Source of the DNA: Pyrenophora tritici-repentis
Lineage: Eukaryota > Ascomycota > Dothideomycetes > Pleosporales > Pleosporaceae
Direction of reading: 5' to 3'
DNA length: 64,000 nucleotides
Assembly: GCF_003171515.1 (NCBI RefSeq)
Contig: NC_089397.1
Coordinates: forward strand, 2,108,001-2,172,000
Every line of letters starts with the position of its first letter. The stretch's first letter is position 1. Positions 1-10,786 of the stretch are shown piece after piece. A program made the translations under genes and the position numbers. The notes under the pieces are model-generated. The model was not told the origin of the DNA. It did no database searches and was given only the letters and a program-made list of their open reading frames with translations.

Positions 1-190
1 AGACGTATCCTTGGCGTGGTCTGTTCGAGCGGCTTGCTCGGACCGGCTCGGACCACTCCAGTCTCTTTGCGCCGACTTTAGGAGCAGTTCTATCTCCTGG
101 TCGGTTTCTTCTAGTTGTTCTGGAACGTCTAGTATCGTCAACACCTCTCTCAGAGTCTGTCGATCTGGGTAGACAGGCTCAGTTCCATTA

Positions 191-625
191 TTAGACATGA
201 AGACGACGTCTCTCGTCCTGAGGACTCGTCCTAAGGACTCGTCCCAATGCTGGCATCCATACTCGGTATATGTTCGTGGAGTCATATCCAACCAGCTGTC
301 CAATCAGCGCGCGAGATTCGAGCTTCTCTCCATGCTTCAGCTTGTTGTTTAGCACGTAGGCTCGTGCTCCCACAGCATTGAGGTGAGCTGCCGATGGCTT
401 CTGTCCACGTACAACCTCGTACGGGGTCTTCCATCCGAGTGATTCGACGGGTGTTCTGTTAAGCAGATAGACTGCTACTAGGCAGCACTCATTTGAAAGC
501 TCCATTGGTAGTCGTCCATCAATCCTGATCGCTCTCGCTCGGATCACGATCATCTTTCCCGCCTGTTCTGATAGGCCGTTCTGCTCCTCTATGTACTCAG
601 CTCGGGGTTCCACAATAATACCGAG
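191..625 (-). pseudogene. copia integrase C-terminal half
   Basis: This is the continuation of the integrase after the nested LTR. It contains the conserved block around EEQNGLSE with the third catalytic Glu, then LLNRTP and the KTPYE..RG.KP signature of copia integrases. The LTR plus one copy of its 5-bp duplication is 240 bp, a multiple of three, so the frame is the same on both sides. The sequence decays into the integrase-RT linker near position 190. Confidence 0.8.
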
Positions 626-860
626 TGTTGGTTGGCTTTGCACTAAGTGCGAAAAGGGAAATAACGATAACTTAGGAATGCATTCTGTTCGGTGATAGTT
701 CTGATTGATTGTCTTACGAAGGAGAACTATGGAAGAGCTAGGTATAGGAGGTCTGGTCTGAGCGCTGCCCGGACGCCGCGATCAGTTCGCCTGCTCGCGT
801 GACCGAGATCAGTGCGGCCGATCGCGTGGCTGAGATATCGTTGATATCTGTGATCCGACA
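626..860 (+). repeat. Solo LTR (192-bp copia LTR family, long variant) nested in copia integrase
   Basis: It begins TGTTGGTTGGCTTTGCAC and ends GATCCGACA, like the LTRs at 31735, 31263 and 43263, but is 235 bp long. The flanking 5-mers are CCGAG and CCAAG, a target duplication with one mismatch. It sits exactly between two halves of the integrase gene, which fixes its borders independently. Confidence 0.85.
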
Positions 861-865
861 CCAAG

Positions 866-1954
866 ATCTTTAAGCACATGGAGCAACTCGCTGTAGCCGC
901 GCTCGTTGTGAAGCTTCACGACTACTACGACCGCGCCGAACTGGCGTTTAATCTTAGCTAGTAGACGCATCACTGTGCGCTTAAGGGTGCCTGAGCTCTT
1001 GTCTGGTAGGCAGCATGTCTCATGCCACTTACTGTACGAACACACTGCATGGAGCCTCCATAGATCTCCATTGTAGCAGCGCTCGTTTCTTTCCCTTAGG
1101 TGCACTAGGTCCATACCTATTCGGTAGAACGGACGTTCAGCTGGCTCACTTTGAGCTCTCCTGCTCACAAACTTGTGAAGCTTCGTTTCAATACAAACTT
1201 GACAGTCCGTCCATGTCGGAGCGATTGCCTGCTCCTCGACACTGATCCCGATCACATGATCGTTTAGGTGCCCAACTGCTTTTCGGCTGATATGGCCGAA
1301 CATCCGATGAGCCGTGTCCTGACTGACTGAGGGATCCTTCCTCGGTTCCTTTGAGGGCTTGGTATATCGAGTCGCGTACGTAGAGAGTAGATCTAGCTCA
1401 ACTTTCTGGTCTTTCTCCACGTCGACGAGCCAGTGGCCGTCTCTGTATTGGAGAAGACAGATTATGTTCGATGCCTTCTTCTGATACAGACAGTCTCTGC
1501 CTGAGTCAAAGTTTATGCCGAGAGATCGGCTCCGCGATAGACCAACGACGCTCGTGAAGAAGCCAGGGATGTACGCCACCCATGTAAGCTTCATGTGTCC
1601 TTCTCCTGTCGGAGTCTTGACCTGGATAGTCGTTTCTCCCCATTCTTCGACCTGAGTGAGGGCTCCTCCAGCGTATACACAGTCTGAAGGCCTACCTCTC
1701 TTTGTCAAGATCCAGTCGGCTCCTTTCGTATTCGTGACGTGGCAGTTCGAACCTAGATCAAGTATCCATCTCGTGAGCAGTGGTGGAGCTAATAGTCCTG
1801 TAGCTACAGCAGTCTGCAGCACCGCATTAACGTGTGGCTTATCGCGCGCTGGCTGTCCATCGTCCATACTAATCATGGACGAGCTCTGGAACTCAGCCTG
1901 CGGCTTTATCTTCTTCCTAAGGCCCTGCTCTGTTGCTCTTAATGCGTTGGCCAT
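866..1954 (-). pseudogene. copia protease and N-terminal integrase fragment
   Basis: The protease region has WILDLGSNCHVT where live copia proteases have Asp-Ser/Thr-Gly, so the catalytic triad is damaged. Downstream is the GAG-pre-integrase zinc module (H..H then CQVC), followed by the integrase core with its first Asp (GMDLVHL). The second catalytic Asp appears lost: the stretch reads LHNERGYSEL where an Asp-Asn-Gly motif is expected. The frame ends because a solo LTR was inserted at 626-860. The coding sequence resumes in the same frame at 625. Confidence 0.82.
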
Positions 1955-2257
1955 CGAATTCGACGTTGGACTGTCTCTAAGCTCTGTGAACTTGTCCTGA
2001 ATTGCCTTGTCTAGATTCTAGCCCTTTGTCCGAACCGACTAGTTAACATACGGGCAGTTGTTGAATTTGTGGTTTTCTCCATCAAGACACTTCGGTATCC
2101 ATGGTCCTAAGCGTGTACGAGCTCCTTGGCTATTGCTACTGCTTGCTACCTCGAGCGTAGCAAAGGTTCTAAGTCCTGACGCGATTGAACGTGTACGTCG
2201 GTAGTACGATCTAAACTCTGCGATTAGATCTGCGATTAGTAGAAACTCTTCGTCTTT

Positions 2258-2923
2258 CTATTCCTTCTTAATAAGGTCCTGTAGCTGAGTAGCTGCCCAG
2301 CTATCGTCTAGGCCTCTAGTTGACAGGATAAACTCTTCCTGCGCTCTTTTGCTAGTCGTCTCTGGCATCTTAGCCTCCGTGAGGAGTCGGGTGATCGTCA
2401 CCCACTCGTCGAACCATGTGTCTAAGTTTGCCGTCTTTGGTCTCGTGCAGACTGCTGTGTACCGAGCTCTGAGTTGGTGGTTCCTCTGTCCAATCGATGG
2501 ACAGAGGTGCTTCTTTAGTGTTCTCAGCTGGCTATAGGCGTCTGCGCAATCGAGAATTAGGTCTAGGTGTTTGACGTCAATTGTCTGCACGATCTCTAGG
2601 CTTAGGGTTCGGAGAGCCTTCTCCTTCGTGAGCCACCTGGCCTCGTCGCGATCGAATCGTCTAGCCCATGAGTTGTACGTAGCGAGCTCTGTCGCTGTTA
2701 AGTCTGGGATGTCGATCTGCTCGTCTGTAAGAGGATTTCGAAATCTCCTCACTTCGAGCTCTTTGGGTCTTTCGTCTTCCAGCATCTTCAGCCTCTCTGG
2801 CGAAAGATCTAGGTTAACGTACTCCCACAGACTATTTCGGTCTGCGGATATCTTCCTCGTGAGCAACCATTTCGACCAATCGTCTGGCTTTCGGAGGGTA
2901 ACTGACGCTCTCGCCACCTGCAT
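2258..2923 (-). pseudogene. copia gag (UBN2-type) fragment
   Basis: The gag-like open frame of 221 residues starts at an ATG (2921-2923) and ends at TAG (2258-2260). It resembles fungal copia gag proteins: a tryptophan-rich N-terminus (DDWSKW, SLWEYV) followed by a helical body. After the stop the same frame continues and carries a CCHC-like stretch (CLDGENHKFNNC) near 2060-2100, as expected for the nucleocapsid part. It then runs through two more TAG codons into the protease. In a live copy gag and pol would be one polyprotein that packages the RNA in the virus-like particle. Confidence 0.8.
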
Positions 2924-5066
2924 TTCGTGCTCTTGAGTCGCGCGGGAGTCGGGGTCGTACGCTCGCTAAAAGCCGCATGACTGCCAATCCGCTGGTTACG
3001 TAGTTAGGTTAATGCGTCGCACATCAAGGGCCGCGGATAATCTACGCCGGCTGCTTCTCTGAACACCCGGCGGGTTATATAAGTGACAGGATTTGGGCGT
3101 AAAGAAATACCATAAGTATTGTCTATCTATGCTTGGTTGCTACGCCACAAGCCGTCCTTAATACGCCTTATCCTCGTCTGTCTGGTCGTCCTCATCCAGC
3201 TCGACAGTGTAGACGTCCTGGTACTTGGATGGCTTCACTACCTGTATTGCGATTTTGTCCGTCCAGAGCGCAAACATGGTCTCAACGTCAAGTTTGTGCA
3301 GCTGCAGGCCTGCGAGGAAGAACACGAAGTCGCCCGGGCCAACATATAGCTGGTGGCTTGTCTTTAAGAACCCCCGACGCCAAGGACGAGGATCATCGAG
3401 TAGTAGTGTCCTGTCCTATGTTAGCATTTGCGCCTGAGCTCATAACTAGGTGGGATAATGCCGCACCATCGTCGCCTCCGCCATGATAGTAGCTGGTGCC
3501 CTCGCTAGCCGATATGAACACGGCCATCATGCTCCCGATGCCGCCTATGCGAAAGAATGATTTGCGGGCGCGGCGAGGGTCCTTAGCAAACCAGGCCTTG
3601 TGAGCCTTGGCGGCGGCAGCGGCGTAGCTCTATCAGCGCCTGTACCTGTTCGAGTAGGCCCTTGGCCCTGTCCGGAGATATACAGTCGGTGAAGCGGATG
3701 GCGGCGTATCTGGAAATCTCGCGAAGTTTAGGTTTGGAATCGCAGCATGCGCGATGGTACTGTTGCGAGGACTTGACCAGGTGAATGCGCGGCTCACCGA
3801 GCATCTCAAACTGCAAGCTCCCACGAATCCGTCGCTATGCGACTCTCTGTTGCTCCTTCGCCTCTTGTCGCCGGGCTCTTAGGCCTGCCTCTTCTCAAGT
3901 CGCTTTGAGGACGGCTGAGGGCGGCAAAATGCGTGCGGCGAACAGTGGGCGTAGGGACACTGGAGTCGTGGAGCGGACGTAGTGGTAAGAGCGCTCGAAG
4001 ATGAACCGCGGAAGCTCAGCAGCCTGGGACTCACCCTCGTTGAGAATACTGGTGGTGGATCGGGCGAGCCGCACCCTTTATCGCGAAGTGGGAGCAGAGA
4101 TAGAAGTCAAACTCATATGGATGAGTGCAGCCAGACTCCACAAGAGTACTGGGCAGGGGGGTTGCCGTTGCGATTGCCCTTGCCGACTTCAGGGAAGAAG
4201 CGGATGTGGTGGCGCTTGCCGGTAATGACAACGGTGAATTTAAGGAGCTCTTTGCAACCCAGCTTCTTGAAGCACCCCTTAAGTTGTTGACTTCCTCCTC
4301 AAGCGCAGCGGCGTGCCGTCCGTCCCCGATGTGGCCATGGGTGCGAAGGGGAGGCGGAGAGGATGTGGGGAGCGCGCTGATGCGGGCGATGGGTCGGGCC
4401 GCTGCTGAGTTGGCCTAGTTAACACTAATGACCCCAACAGCCAATATCAGGGAGATCACCACGGGAAACGTTAAACGACCACCCCATAAGACCCGAACGG
4501 GGATAGTGCCGGCGATCCGTCGCACCATCGTATTTGTATGGAAGCTACACCAAAACTGGATGTATTCGTAATTCTTGGCCACTGTATCGTATCTTTGTAA
4601 ATATACGCTGTTTTGGGTTGTTTTGCGGGCCCAGGCATGGCAAAATGGGTTGTTTTGGCTACTCAAAGCATCGATTTCTGGGCCCTTTTGGCCATTTTTT
4701 AGATATTTCAACGGCTGTTACTATCGAACATTGTGCTGCCGAACACCCAGCCACATTGACGCGCCGGGATCGGATACCTAAAGCTAACATCTAGCTCTAT
4801 TAATTGCGTCGGTATCCTAACATGAGGCTGCTGATAGTTTGTTGCCGGCGACGGCGGCGGCAATCGCTGAGGTTGAGCCTGATAGCTCAGTCCCGTTGGC
4901 GCTGTTGATGGCCACGCCGGCGCTGGAACCCGTGTATAACCGCCAATATACAACCCATTGTATTGCTCGTAAGTCCGGTAATCGATTGACGGAGCGGGGT
5001 GAGGCTGGCGATAGCTGTGAAAACTCTGCGACAGCGGTTGACGGCTCGATTAGGACGCTGGGATAG
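2924..5066. other. No intact gene recognised; decayed coding remnants on the minus strand
   Basis: Several short open frames overlap on both strands. The most protein-like is on the minus strand at about 3390-3830: a stretch with MLGEPR.HLVKSSQQY followed, after a one-base frame change near 3620, by an Ala/Lys-rich run and SFFRIGGIG. I do not recognise the family. The minus strand at about 4710-5060 encodes a Pro/Gln/Tyr-rich stretch (YNGLYIGGYT) that may belong to the MULE relic to its right, with the solo LTR at 5067 between them. Nothing else is supported. Confidence 0.35.
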
Positions 5067-5227
5067 TGTCAGCCTGGCACCTCAGTTCACCTGGTACACT
5101 GTGAACTGTATCTCACGTGACTCCTCGTCACCTGCTTACTCATCTCGGTTGTGTATATAATCGCTCTATGTAGCTCTCTCAATACAACAACCTTCTTCCT
5201 CTCCTCTGCCCTGTCCTACATCCGACA
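5067..5227 (+). repeat. Solo LTR, 161 bp, with perfect 5-bp TSD
   Basis: The element starts TGTCAGCC and ends ATCCGACA. It is flanked by GATAG on both sides (5062-5066 and 5228-5232). It contains a TATA-like GTATATAATC about 75 bp from the end and a pyrimidine-rich transcript-start region, as fungal LTRs do. No second copy of this family was seen in the window. Confidence 0.85.
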
Positions 5228-5239
5228 GATAGCTTGCAA

Positions 5240-6500
5240 CGGGCGCTGTTGAAGCCTCCTGGAGCGAAAGTTAGCTGTGAAATCTCTGCAGGAAGCAATA
5301 CTCATCTCCTCATCTTTACCCCCTCCCCCCGCTCGCCATCGCCATCAAAGTTGTATACCTCAGCTATGGCGAGCGGAGGGGGGAAGAGCTTATATCGTAC
5401 CCACGGGCTAGCTGCTGGCGCGAGGCAGGTAAAGCTGGCGACTGAAGGCTAGGTAAAGGCAGCTATTGGCTAGATTGTTGGCCAGGTACAGGCCATTGCT
5501 GAGCCGGATACAGCGCCGTGGTTGCTGTCGTCGGCGTCGTGGAGGCTGGCTGTTTAGATTGAAACACGAAGACATTCTCCGCCGGTACTGATGACTCTGT
5601 CATCCGGGCAGGCAGCGTCGACGGCGGCGCCGCTGCTCTGTTGTTACTATCGAGACGCTCAAGTAGACTGGGGTCGCGGCGTCCGCCACGCTTGCCAGCG
5701 CCTCGCTGATGCCGGCGAGCTCGCTGTCGCCGCTGTGTTGACTCTAAAACCTGCAGCTCTAACGGGGCCATGGGACGCTCAGGTTCAGCAACACGCTCTC
5801 GAGTAACCCACCAATGTTGATGGAAATCGGTGACCCGGAGGACGCCAGAGGTGCGCCAAAGCTCGGTGAGTTGATGCCAACAAGGCCTGTTTTGGGAGGT
5901 CGAATACCGGCCTTTGCAACGAGTGAACTGGTACGTATTGTCGGCGGTCTGTCTATCAAGTTGGGCGCGAGCGTACTGAAATTATTCAGCTGTCTAGGCC
6001 TTCGCGTAGCGGGTTATCTATCACACAACGGCGTCAAAAATTAGACCTTAACAGTCAGAACGCGTCTTGCTGTTAGCTTGCTCATCGGACAACTCAATAT
6101 AGCTAACATTCTCTTCGTAGAAAGAGTAGAGGCGATAAAATAGACTCCGTATGTCAGCTCAACTGCCGCCGAGCCAGTCCTTCAGCACGCGGTGAGCGCT
6201 CTCAGCTCTGCTCGTCGCCATGAGCCCAAAATATAGGTATTCGTCAACCCAATACTTCACCAGCTTCTCCTTGTGGTTATTAAGCCCGTACTACTCTAAG
6301 TAAGCGGTTGCCCGGCTCGACTCGCGCTCACAGGTAGCCAGGCGGGTGTGGTAGTCAGCTTCAGTTATCGACTTCATCAGCGACGAGTACGGTCTCATAA
6401 ACTCAACCGTGGCGTCGTTATCAACCCATTAACACCATCAAGATGGCGGCCAAACTCAGCTGTCAGCCCATCTAAGCACCCAAAGCTCCGATTTCAGACC
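5240..6500 (-). pseudogene. MULE-type (FAR1/Hop-like) transposase relic
   Basis: The minus-strand translation contains the signature of fungal Mutator-like transposases: a helical block ending KLVKYWVDEYLYFGLMATS then RAESAHRVLK (6180-6290). Later comes a CCHC-like segment with a His-Trp-Trp (near 5780-5870), then a basic RR.GGRRDPS.LERL tail (about 5640-5720). An in-frame TAG lies at 6291-6293 and the frame shifts several times downstream. The N-terminal catalytic Asp/Glu region is missing beyond about 6500. A live copy would cut and paste with 8-10 bp duplications; this one cannot. Confidence 0.72.
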
Positions 6501-6576
6501 TAACTTGTAACCGCTTGCACCGGTGCTATGGTCGCCATCAGTCCTAGAAGACTTTAGCGCAAGGAAACGTTGTATG

Positions 6577-6727
<151 letters not shown>

Positions 6728-6844
6728 ACGCATGTTACGGAAGCTCACCTTGCGGAAACACACCTAGACCTGTACAGCAACAACAACCCCAGCGACATCG
6801 CAGCCCTCAGTCCCTCTACAGGCAGGCACAAAGACATCACCAAC

Positions 6845-8068
6845 ATGGACCCCGGCGACCAGAGCCCTTATCGCAACTCCGAGGGTGCCGGCCGCAACGA
6901 CCCCCTCCTAGGGCGTACGACTAGTGGCGCGATCGAAGCGCACGAAGATGACATGGTCATGGTAGGCGCGGACGGGCTGCAGCTGTTCGAGACAGAAACG
7001 GGCATGGAAGCGGCGGATCCTGCAACACCGCAAGAACAACTGCCATGGCTGAAACTGTGCCTGCCAATCACCTCCAACCATTGCGAAACGCTGTCTATAT
7101 ATCTAAACCTTGATGAGCCCGAGGCTGAAGTGTACTTGTTCAAAGAGATCTTTATACCAGGACACCGTACCCGGGCCCATCTGCAGACTCTTGAGCAACT
7201 GGTCGCCGAAGTCCTTGCTTTCCATGCAGCATGTGGATATGTCTTGACAGCGACATCCACGAAGGCAGATATGCGGGCAGTAATTATGGGTCAAAACAAG
7301 ATAGTTGAGAGTGCCCGCTTGATAGCTTGGATACACCACAATGTCGTGCACCGGCATCAAGCTCGCATGCTCACAGCATCGACTGATCTCCGCCGCTCGC
7401 TGCCTGAGCTGCAAGCCGTAACGACAGCAGCTTGTCAGATTCTGCGCGGTTGCGAGATCCAGCGACATTCCGAGAAGACCAGTTATAACCATAGCCTTCA
7501 CGGCGATGACCCATCCGACATGATAGAGATTGTTTCTATGACTCGCAAGGGGGGAAACGAAGACGGCGGCGCCGGCACTGTGCAGATGCGCTGGACTGGA
7601 GAACCGTCTGCCACAGGCGCTCCGTCTTACAAAGTCTACCCCATCGACAACCAGCTCCACCACGCCCTTCTCGTCGTGAACTTTGGAGATCTTGCCATGG
7701 ACGTCACTATTGAGAAGACCCTGGAGCAAACCTTCATGCAGCGTCTACCAGATCTACTTGCAACATTATCGCCCAGCAGCCGCGTCTCAGCCGTCGTCAT
7801 ACAGTCTCTCTATCAAGCCATTGTCTTGCATCATGAAGCTTCGCAAAAGCACAGCTACCGCGGCTCCGCCCAAGACTATACCAACGAGGTAGCCTGTTAT
7901 ATGTTGAATGAGTGGATTGAGAGGTACCAGCACCATCAAAAGGACGCTGATATGGCTGAGCATGTCGTCTTCTTGGATGCCGTCTTTAAGCTTGCGGCTC
8001 AAATTGAAATTAATTTCAGGTACGAAGGACAGATCCATGTACTCGAAGCCCGCGGAAGACGTGGTTGA
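6845..8068 (+). CDS. Hypothetical protein, 407 aa
   Basis: A single long open frame from an ATG with a favourable context (CACCAACATGG). I do not recognise a domain. The N-terminal 75 residues are acidic and low-complexity (EAHEDDMVMVGADG). The rest looks like a folded, mostly helical protein without membrane segments or a signal peptide. It resembles lineage-specific fungal proteins with a defined body (about 80-405) behind a disordered leader. The end could be altered by an intron, because a GTACG-type donor sits near 8020. No neighbour suggests its role. Codon use looks like that of the host genes around it, not of the transposons. Confidence 0.6.
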   Translation: MDPGDQSPYRNSEGAGRNDPLLGRTTSGAIEAHEDDMVMVGADGLQLFETETGMEAADPATPQEQLPWLKLCLPITSNHCETLSIYLNLDEPEAEVYLFKEIFIPGHRTRAHLQTLEQLVAEVLAFHAACGYVLTATSTKADMRAVIMGQNKIVESARLIAWIHHNVVHRHQARMLTASTDLRRSLPELQAVTTAACQILRGCEIQRHSEKTSYNHSLHGDDPSDMIEIVSMTRKGGNEDGGAGTVQMRWTGEPSATGAPSYKVYPIDNQLHHALLVVNFGDLAMDVTIEKTLEQTFMQRLPDLLATLSPSSRVSAVVIQSLYQAIVLHHEASQKHSYRGSAQDYTNEVACYMLNEWIERYQHHQKDADMAEHVVFLDAVFKLAAQIEINFRYEGQIHVLEARGRRG

Positions 8069-8567
8069 GGGTGGTGAAGATGGCAAGGGAATGGATTTGT
8101 CTGGAGTCTTAAGCCTAGTACTGTCGTCAGCCGGCTCGGGAAGGGGCATCGATCTGACTCCATCCACGCAACGGAACAGCTCTTGTTTGACACGTTGCAT
8201 CTCCGTGAAATTGTATTATCTGCACATAGTTACAGGAGGATAGTATGCCAAAACCTGTCTATTTGCAAGCTGTTTATAGTCTTCTACGTAGCTGGTAGCC
8301 GAATCATTAATAAATGTTCCGCTCGATATACTAGTGAATTATTGGAACAAGGTCCCTCTAGTAGTATGACTACTATGGATAACCGAGTGGGAGGAGGGAC
8401 AAGGCGGGGTGGCTGCAACGTATTGTATTGACTATCGTCTCGAGTGTCACAGTCTGACTCCATTGTTGTGGGTGCTATTGCCACACCAGCATATCATGTG
8501 ACTCCCAAGCACCTTCTACCCTGGACTGAACTCAGATATTCTCAACAATAACTAGTTATCTACTTAG

Positions 8568-8849
8568 AAGCAAGATATTGAGATCAATGAGCAAGAAGCT
8601 CAGTCCTCGAGAAGCCAGGCCCAATCGCAAAAGACAAGGAGATCAAGCAGAACGCAAAAGAAAATACGCAAAAAGACAGGAAGATCATTCCTTCCGCAAA
8701 ATAACAATAACGCCTACCTGCTCATGCTGAGAAGCCTGACCGATCACGTTGCCGGGCAAGACCGCCTCGTCAACCCTCCTCTTGAACGTGGACGCATGTT
8801 CCTGCAAAACTTCCACGATAGCACAATCCCGCTGAACTACAGACATTAA
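8568..8849 (+). CDS. Possible exon of a hypothetical basic protein
   Basis: A frame of 93 codons with no ATG starts right after a TAG that could equally be a splice acceptor (ATCTACTTAG) and ends at TAA 8847-8849. The first half is Gln/Ser/Arg/Lys-rich. The second half (AYLLMLRSLTDHVAGQDRLV and onward) looks like a compact helical segment. It could be a terminal exon whose upstream exons lie in 8070-8560, or a chance frame. It has no recognised homologue. Confidence 0.3.
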   Translation, partial: KQDIEINEQEAQSSRSQAQSQKTRRSSRTQKKIRKKTGRSFLPQNNNNAYLLMLRSLTDHVAGQDRLVNPPLERGRMFLQNFHDSTIPLNYRH

Positions 8850-8876
8850 TGACCAGTTGAAGACTATGCGCGGAAT

Positions 8877-9872
8877 CTAAATAGCGCTCGTGCGACCTCT
8901 GCATGCCCAGCCAGACTGGTTCTGCGGCAGCAACTGATGGATGATCTGCATGTGGGACATACCCACTAACGTCGATGCAGGGAGAGAGGAATCAAGGACA
9001 GGGAGGCCAAAGCAGTCGCCTTTACCCAAATGATGAGCCTTGTCAACCACAAAGCCAGCTGCATTGGCTGCCTCAGAAGCTTGCTGAGCGGCTATCGACC
9101 AAAACCTAGTGGGGGACAGTTGCATAGCGAAGAAGACTTCGTTGAGCGGCCGATCAATGCCTCGAGGAACAGGCACGGTTGGGCTGTCCATGTAGCGCAT
9201 AACGAGCAACGAGCCTGGTGCTTCTGTATAGGGCAAAGTCCTGAATTGCACAGGGACGGCGGACTCAGCGGGTGAAGGCGCGAAGTTGGCGAAGCGGGCG
9301 GACATCGACACAATGAGGCGTCCATCAGGTTTGAGCAGCTTGTGCAAGTTGCGGAGGATGCCAAGACGCTGATCGGGCGGGATGGTATTGAGGAGGTGTA
9401 AGGCGAATATGCAGTCGAAGGACGGAGGAGCCTGAGGCACTTGAGCGATGCGGTCGCGCAGCGCATCGTCGGTAACGTTGGCATTCATAAGGTGAACTTG
9501 TTGCTGGCTTGTCCCGAGATGATACACCGTGAGACCTGCGTTGCTGAGCTGCCAGGGAATGTCGAGGTCGGGCAGGCCTTGTACGGCATCGACAGCGAGG
9601 CAAAATCCATCACCAACAGCCTGCTTGGCAGCCGCGATGAGTCGACCTGAGCCAGCAACCACCTCGAGGACGCTCTGCCCTTGTTGAAGGGAGGCTAGCT
9701 GAAGTGTACGTTGTACGTCAGGATGATGGGCGGAGCTCATGTAGTCGAATACACCAACCATGGGTTGGTAGGCGTTCGTGATCTCGCTGAGGGTGCCGTA
9801 ATAGACCGTGATGAAGTTGAGGTCGGTTATGGATAGTAGAATTGAGTGTGGATGAAGTGATTGAAGGCTCAT
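8877..9872 (-). CDS. Class I SAM-dependent methyltransferase-like protein, 331 aa
   Basis: Single-exon gene from ATG 9872. The Rossmann-fold SAM site is visible: motif I as SVLEVVAGSGRLIAAA (about residues 65-80), followed by an acidic residue after beta 2 (CLAVDAVQG), motif post-I/II FDCIFALHLLNTIP (about 150), then LHKLLKPDGRLIVSM (motif III). The pattern fits small-molecule or ubiquinone/UbiE-like methyltransferases. The GxGxG loop is AGSGR, acceptable for the family. The substrate cannot be read from sequence. It is not near the polyketide genes (39 kb away), so I do not assign it to that cluster. Confidence 0.72.
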   Translation of the reverse strand: MSLQSLHPHSILLSITDLNFITVYYGTLSEITNAYQPMVGVFDYMSSAHHPDVQRTLQLASLQQGQSVLEVVAGSGRLIAAAKQAVGDGFCLAVDAVQGLPDLDIPWQLSNAGLTVYHLGTSQQQVHLMNANVTDDALRDRIAQVPQAPPSFDCIFALHLLNTIPPDQRLGILRNLHKLLKPDGRLIVSMSARFANFAPSPAESAVPVQFRTLPYTEAPGSLLVMRYMDSPTVPVPRGIDRPLNEVFFAMQLSPTRFWSIAAQQASEAANAAGFVVDKAHHLGKGDCFGLPVLDSSLPASTLVGMSHMQIIHQLLPQNQSGWACRGRTSAI

Positions 9873-10489
9873 TTGATGATTGCAGTGATGGTGATTGAGG
9901 AATTGAGACTAAAATTAGAAGAGAAGGACAAGAGAAGCGAGGCAAGATCAGACACCCATTGTGAGGGCCGCAATCAAGGAAAGGCGGTCGACACGGGTGA
10001 AGCGGTCAAACGCTCAATGTCCTCTCACCCAGAGACTAGCAACATACGATTCGCTGCTGCCTGGTGGTTTGGTCGAATCTCCTGACGCAGCTAGTTACCT
10101 AAGAACCACAACGCTAGGAGCAGATTTCTAAGCAAAAATCACTTCACCAGCCACTCAGAGCGGAGCAATCTGGTCAAATGAGCCTGAACCTGCTCACTCC
10201 AAATGCGCCAACCCCGATCCAAGACTACGATGAAAATTGGTGAAAAGCTAATTAATTAGCTGAAATCTGGACACAGATCGCACTGTACAGATCAATCGAG
10301 GGAGAATCAATCCAAAAACAGGCTAGTTGTCGGTGGAAACCAGTCTGAGGGGTGTGTTGTGGAACAGGACGTTTGGGATCACGTGCGTATCGCCGGATCA
10401 CGTACCAAAGGTCGGGCCAAGTTAAGGGAATGGCCGAAGCAAAGCGATTAAGCTTATTTAAAAGTATACATTCTAATCAAACGATCTTT
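9873..10489. other. Intergenic, nothing recognised
   Basis: It contains only short frames and AT-richer sequence between the divergently placed methyltransferase start and an old LTR. It should hold the methyltransferase promoter; no specific site could be supported. Confidence 0.4.
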
Positions 10490-10725
10490 TGTTGTAATTA
10501 ATGCAGTAAATCAAAGTGTAACCGTGCGAGGAAGTAATCGGAGTATATTGTCTTGTGTATTCTGTGCTGTTCCTTGTGCTGACCTCTTATAAGGCAGCAG
10601 CAGGGACTGTTTTCATGACGTATCTATGATGCAGCTGAGGTAAGAGATGCTGGTTAACGTGACAAAGCAGCACCAGGCGACCGCCACGTGGTACACATGA
10701 TTCGCTTCTCCTCATAACCGCCACA
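10490..10725 (-). repeat. Old LTR (minus orientation), LTR family with TGTGGCGG start
   Basis: Read on the minus strand it starts TGTGGCGGTTATGAGGAG, has a TATAAGAGG box and ends in ACTGCATT..CAACA. It matches the LTRs at 12157-12605 and 22157-22382. Relative to 12157 it lacks an internal block of about 200 bp. No clean target duplication is left. Confidence 0.65.
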
Positions 10726-10786
10726 CTATTTGTGAGGAACACTTGAACACTCGACCAACACAGCACCAGAGACCACCACTTTCAAG

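Larger units (their letters stand above)
1..2923 (-). mobile_element. Ty1/copia retrotransposon, decayed, truncated by window edge
   Basis: Minus-strand gag (2258-2923), protease/integrase (866-1954) and integrase C-terminal half (191-625) lie in the gag-PR-IN order of Pseudoviridae-type copia elements. The reverse transcriptase would lie left of position 1. All three pieces share one frame. That frame is broken by TAG stops at 2258-2260, 2039-2041 and 2018-2020 and by a solo LTR at 626-860. I could not recognise the element's own 5' LTR or primer site to the right of 2923. The element cannot be functional. Confidence 0.88.

Noticed and set aside
8877..9872. Methyltransferase as part of the polyketide cluster
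   Set aside because: 39 kb away with unrelated genes between; the PKS has its own C-methyltransferase.
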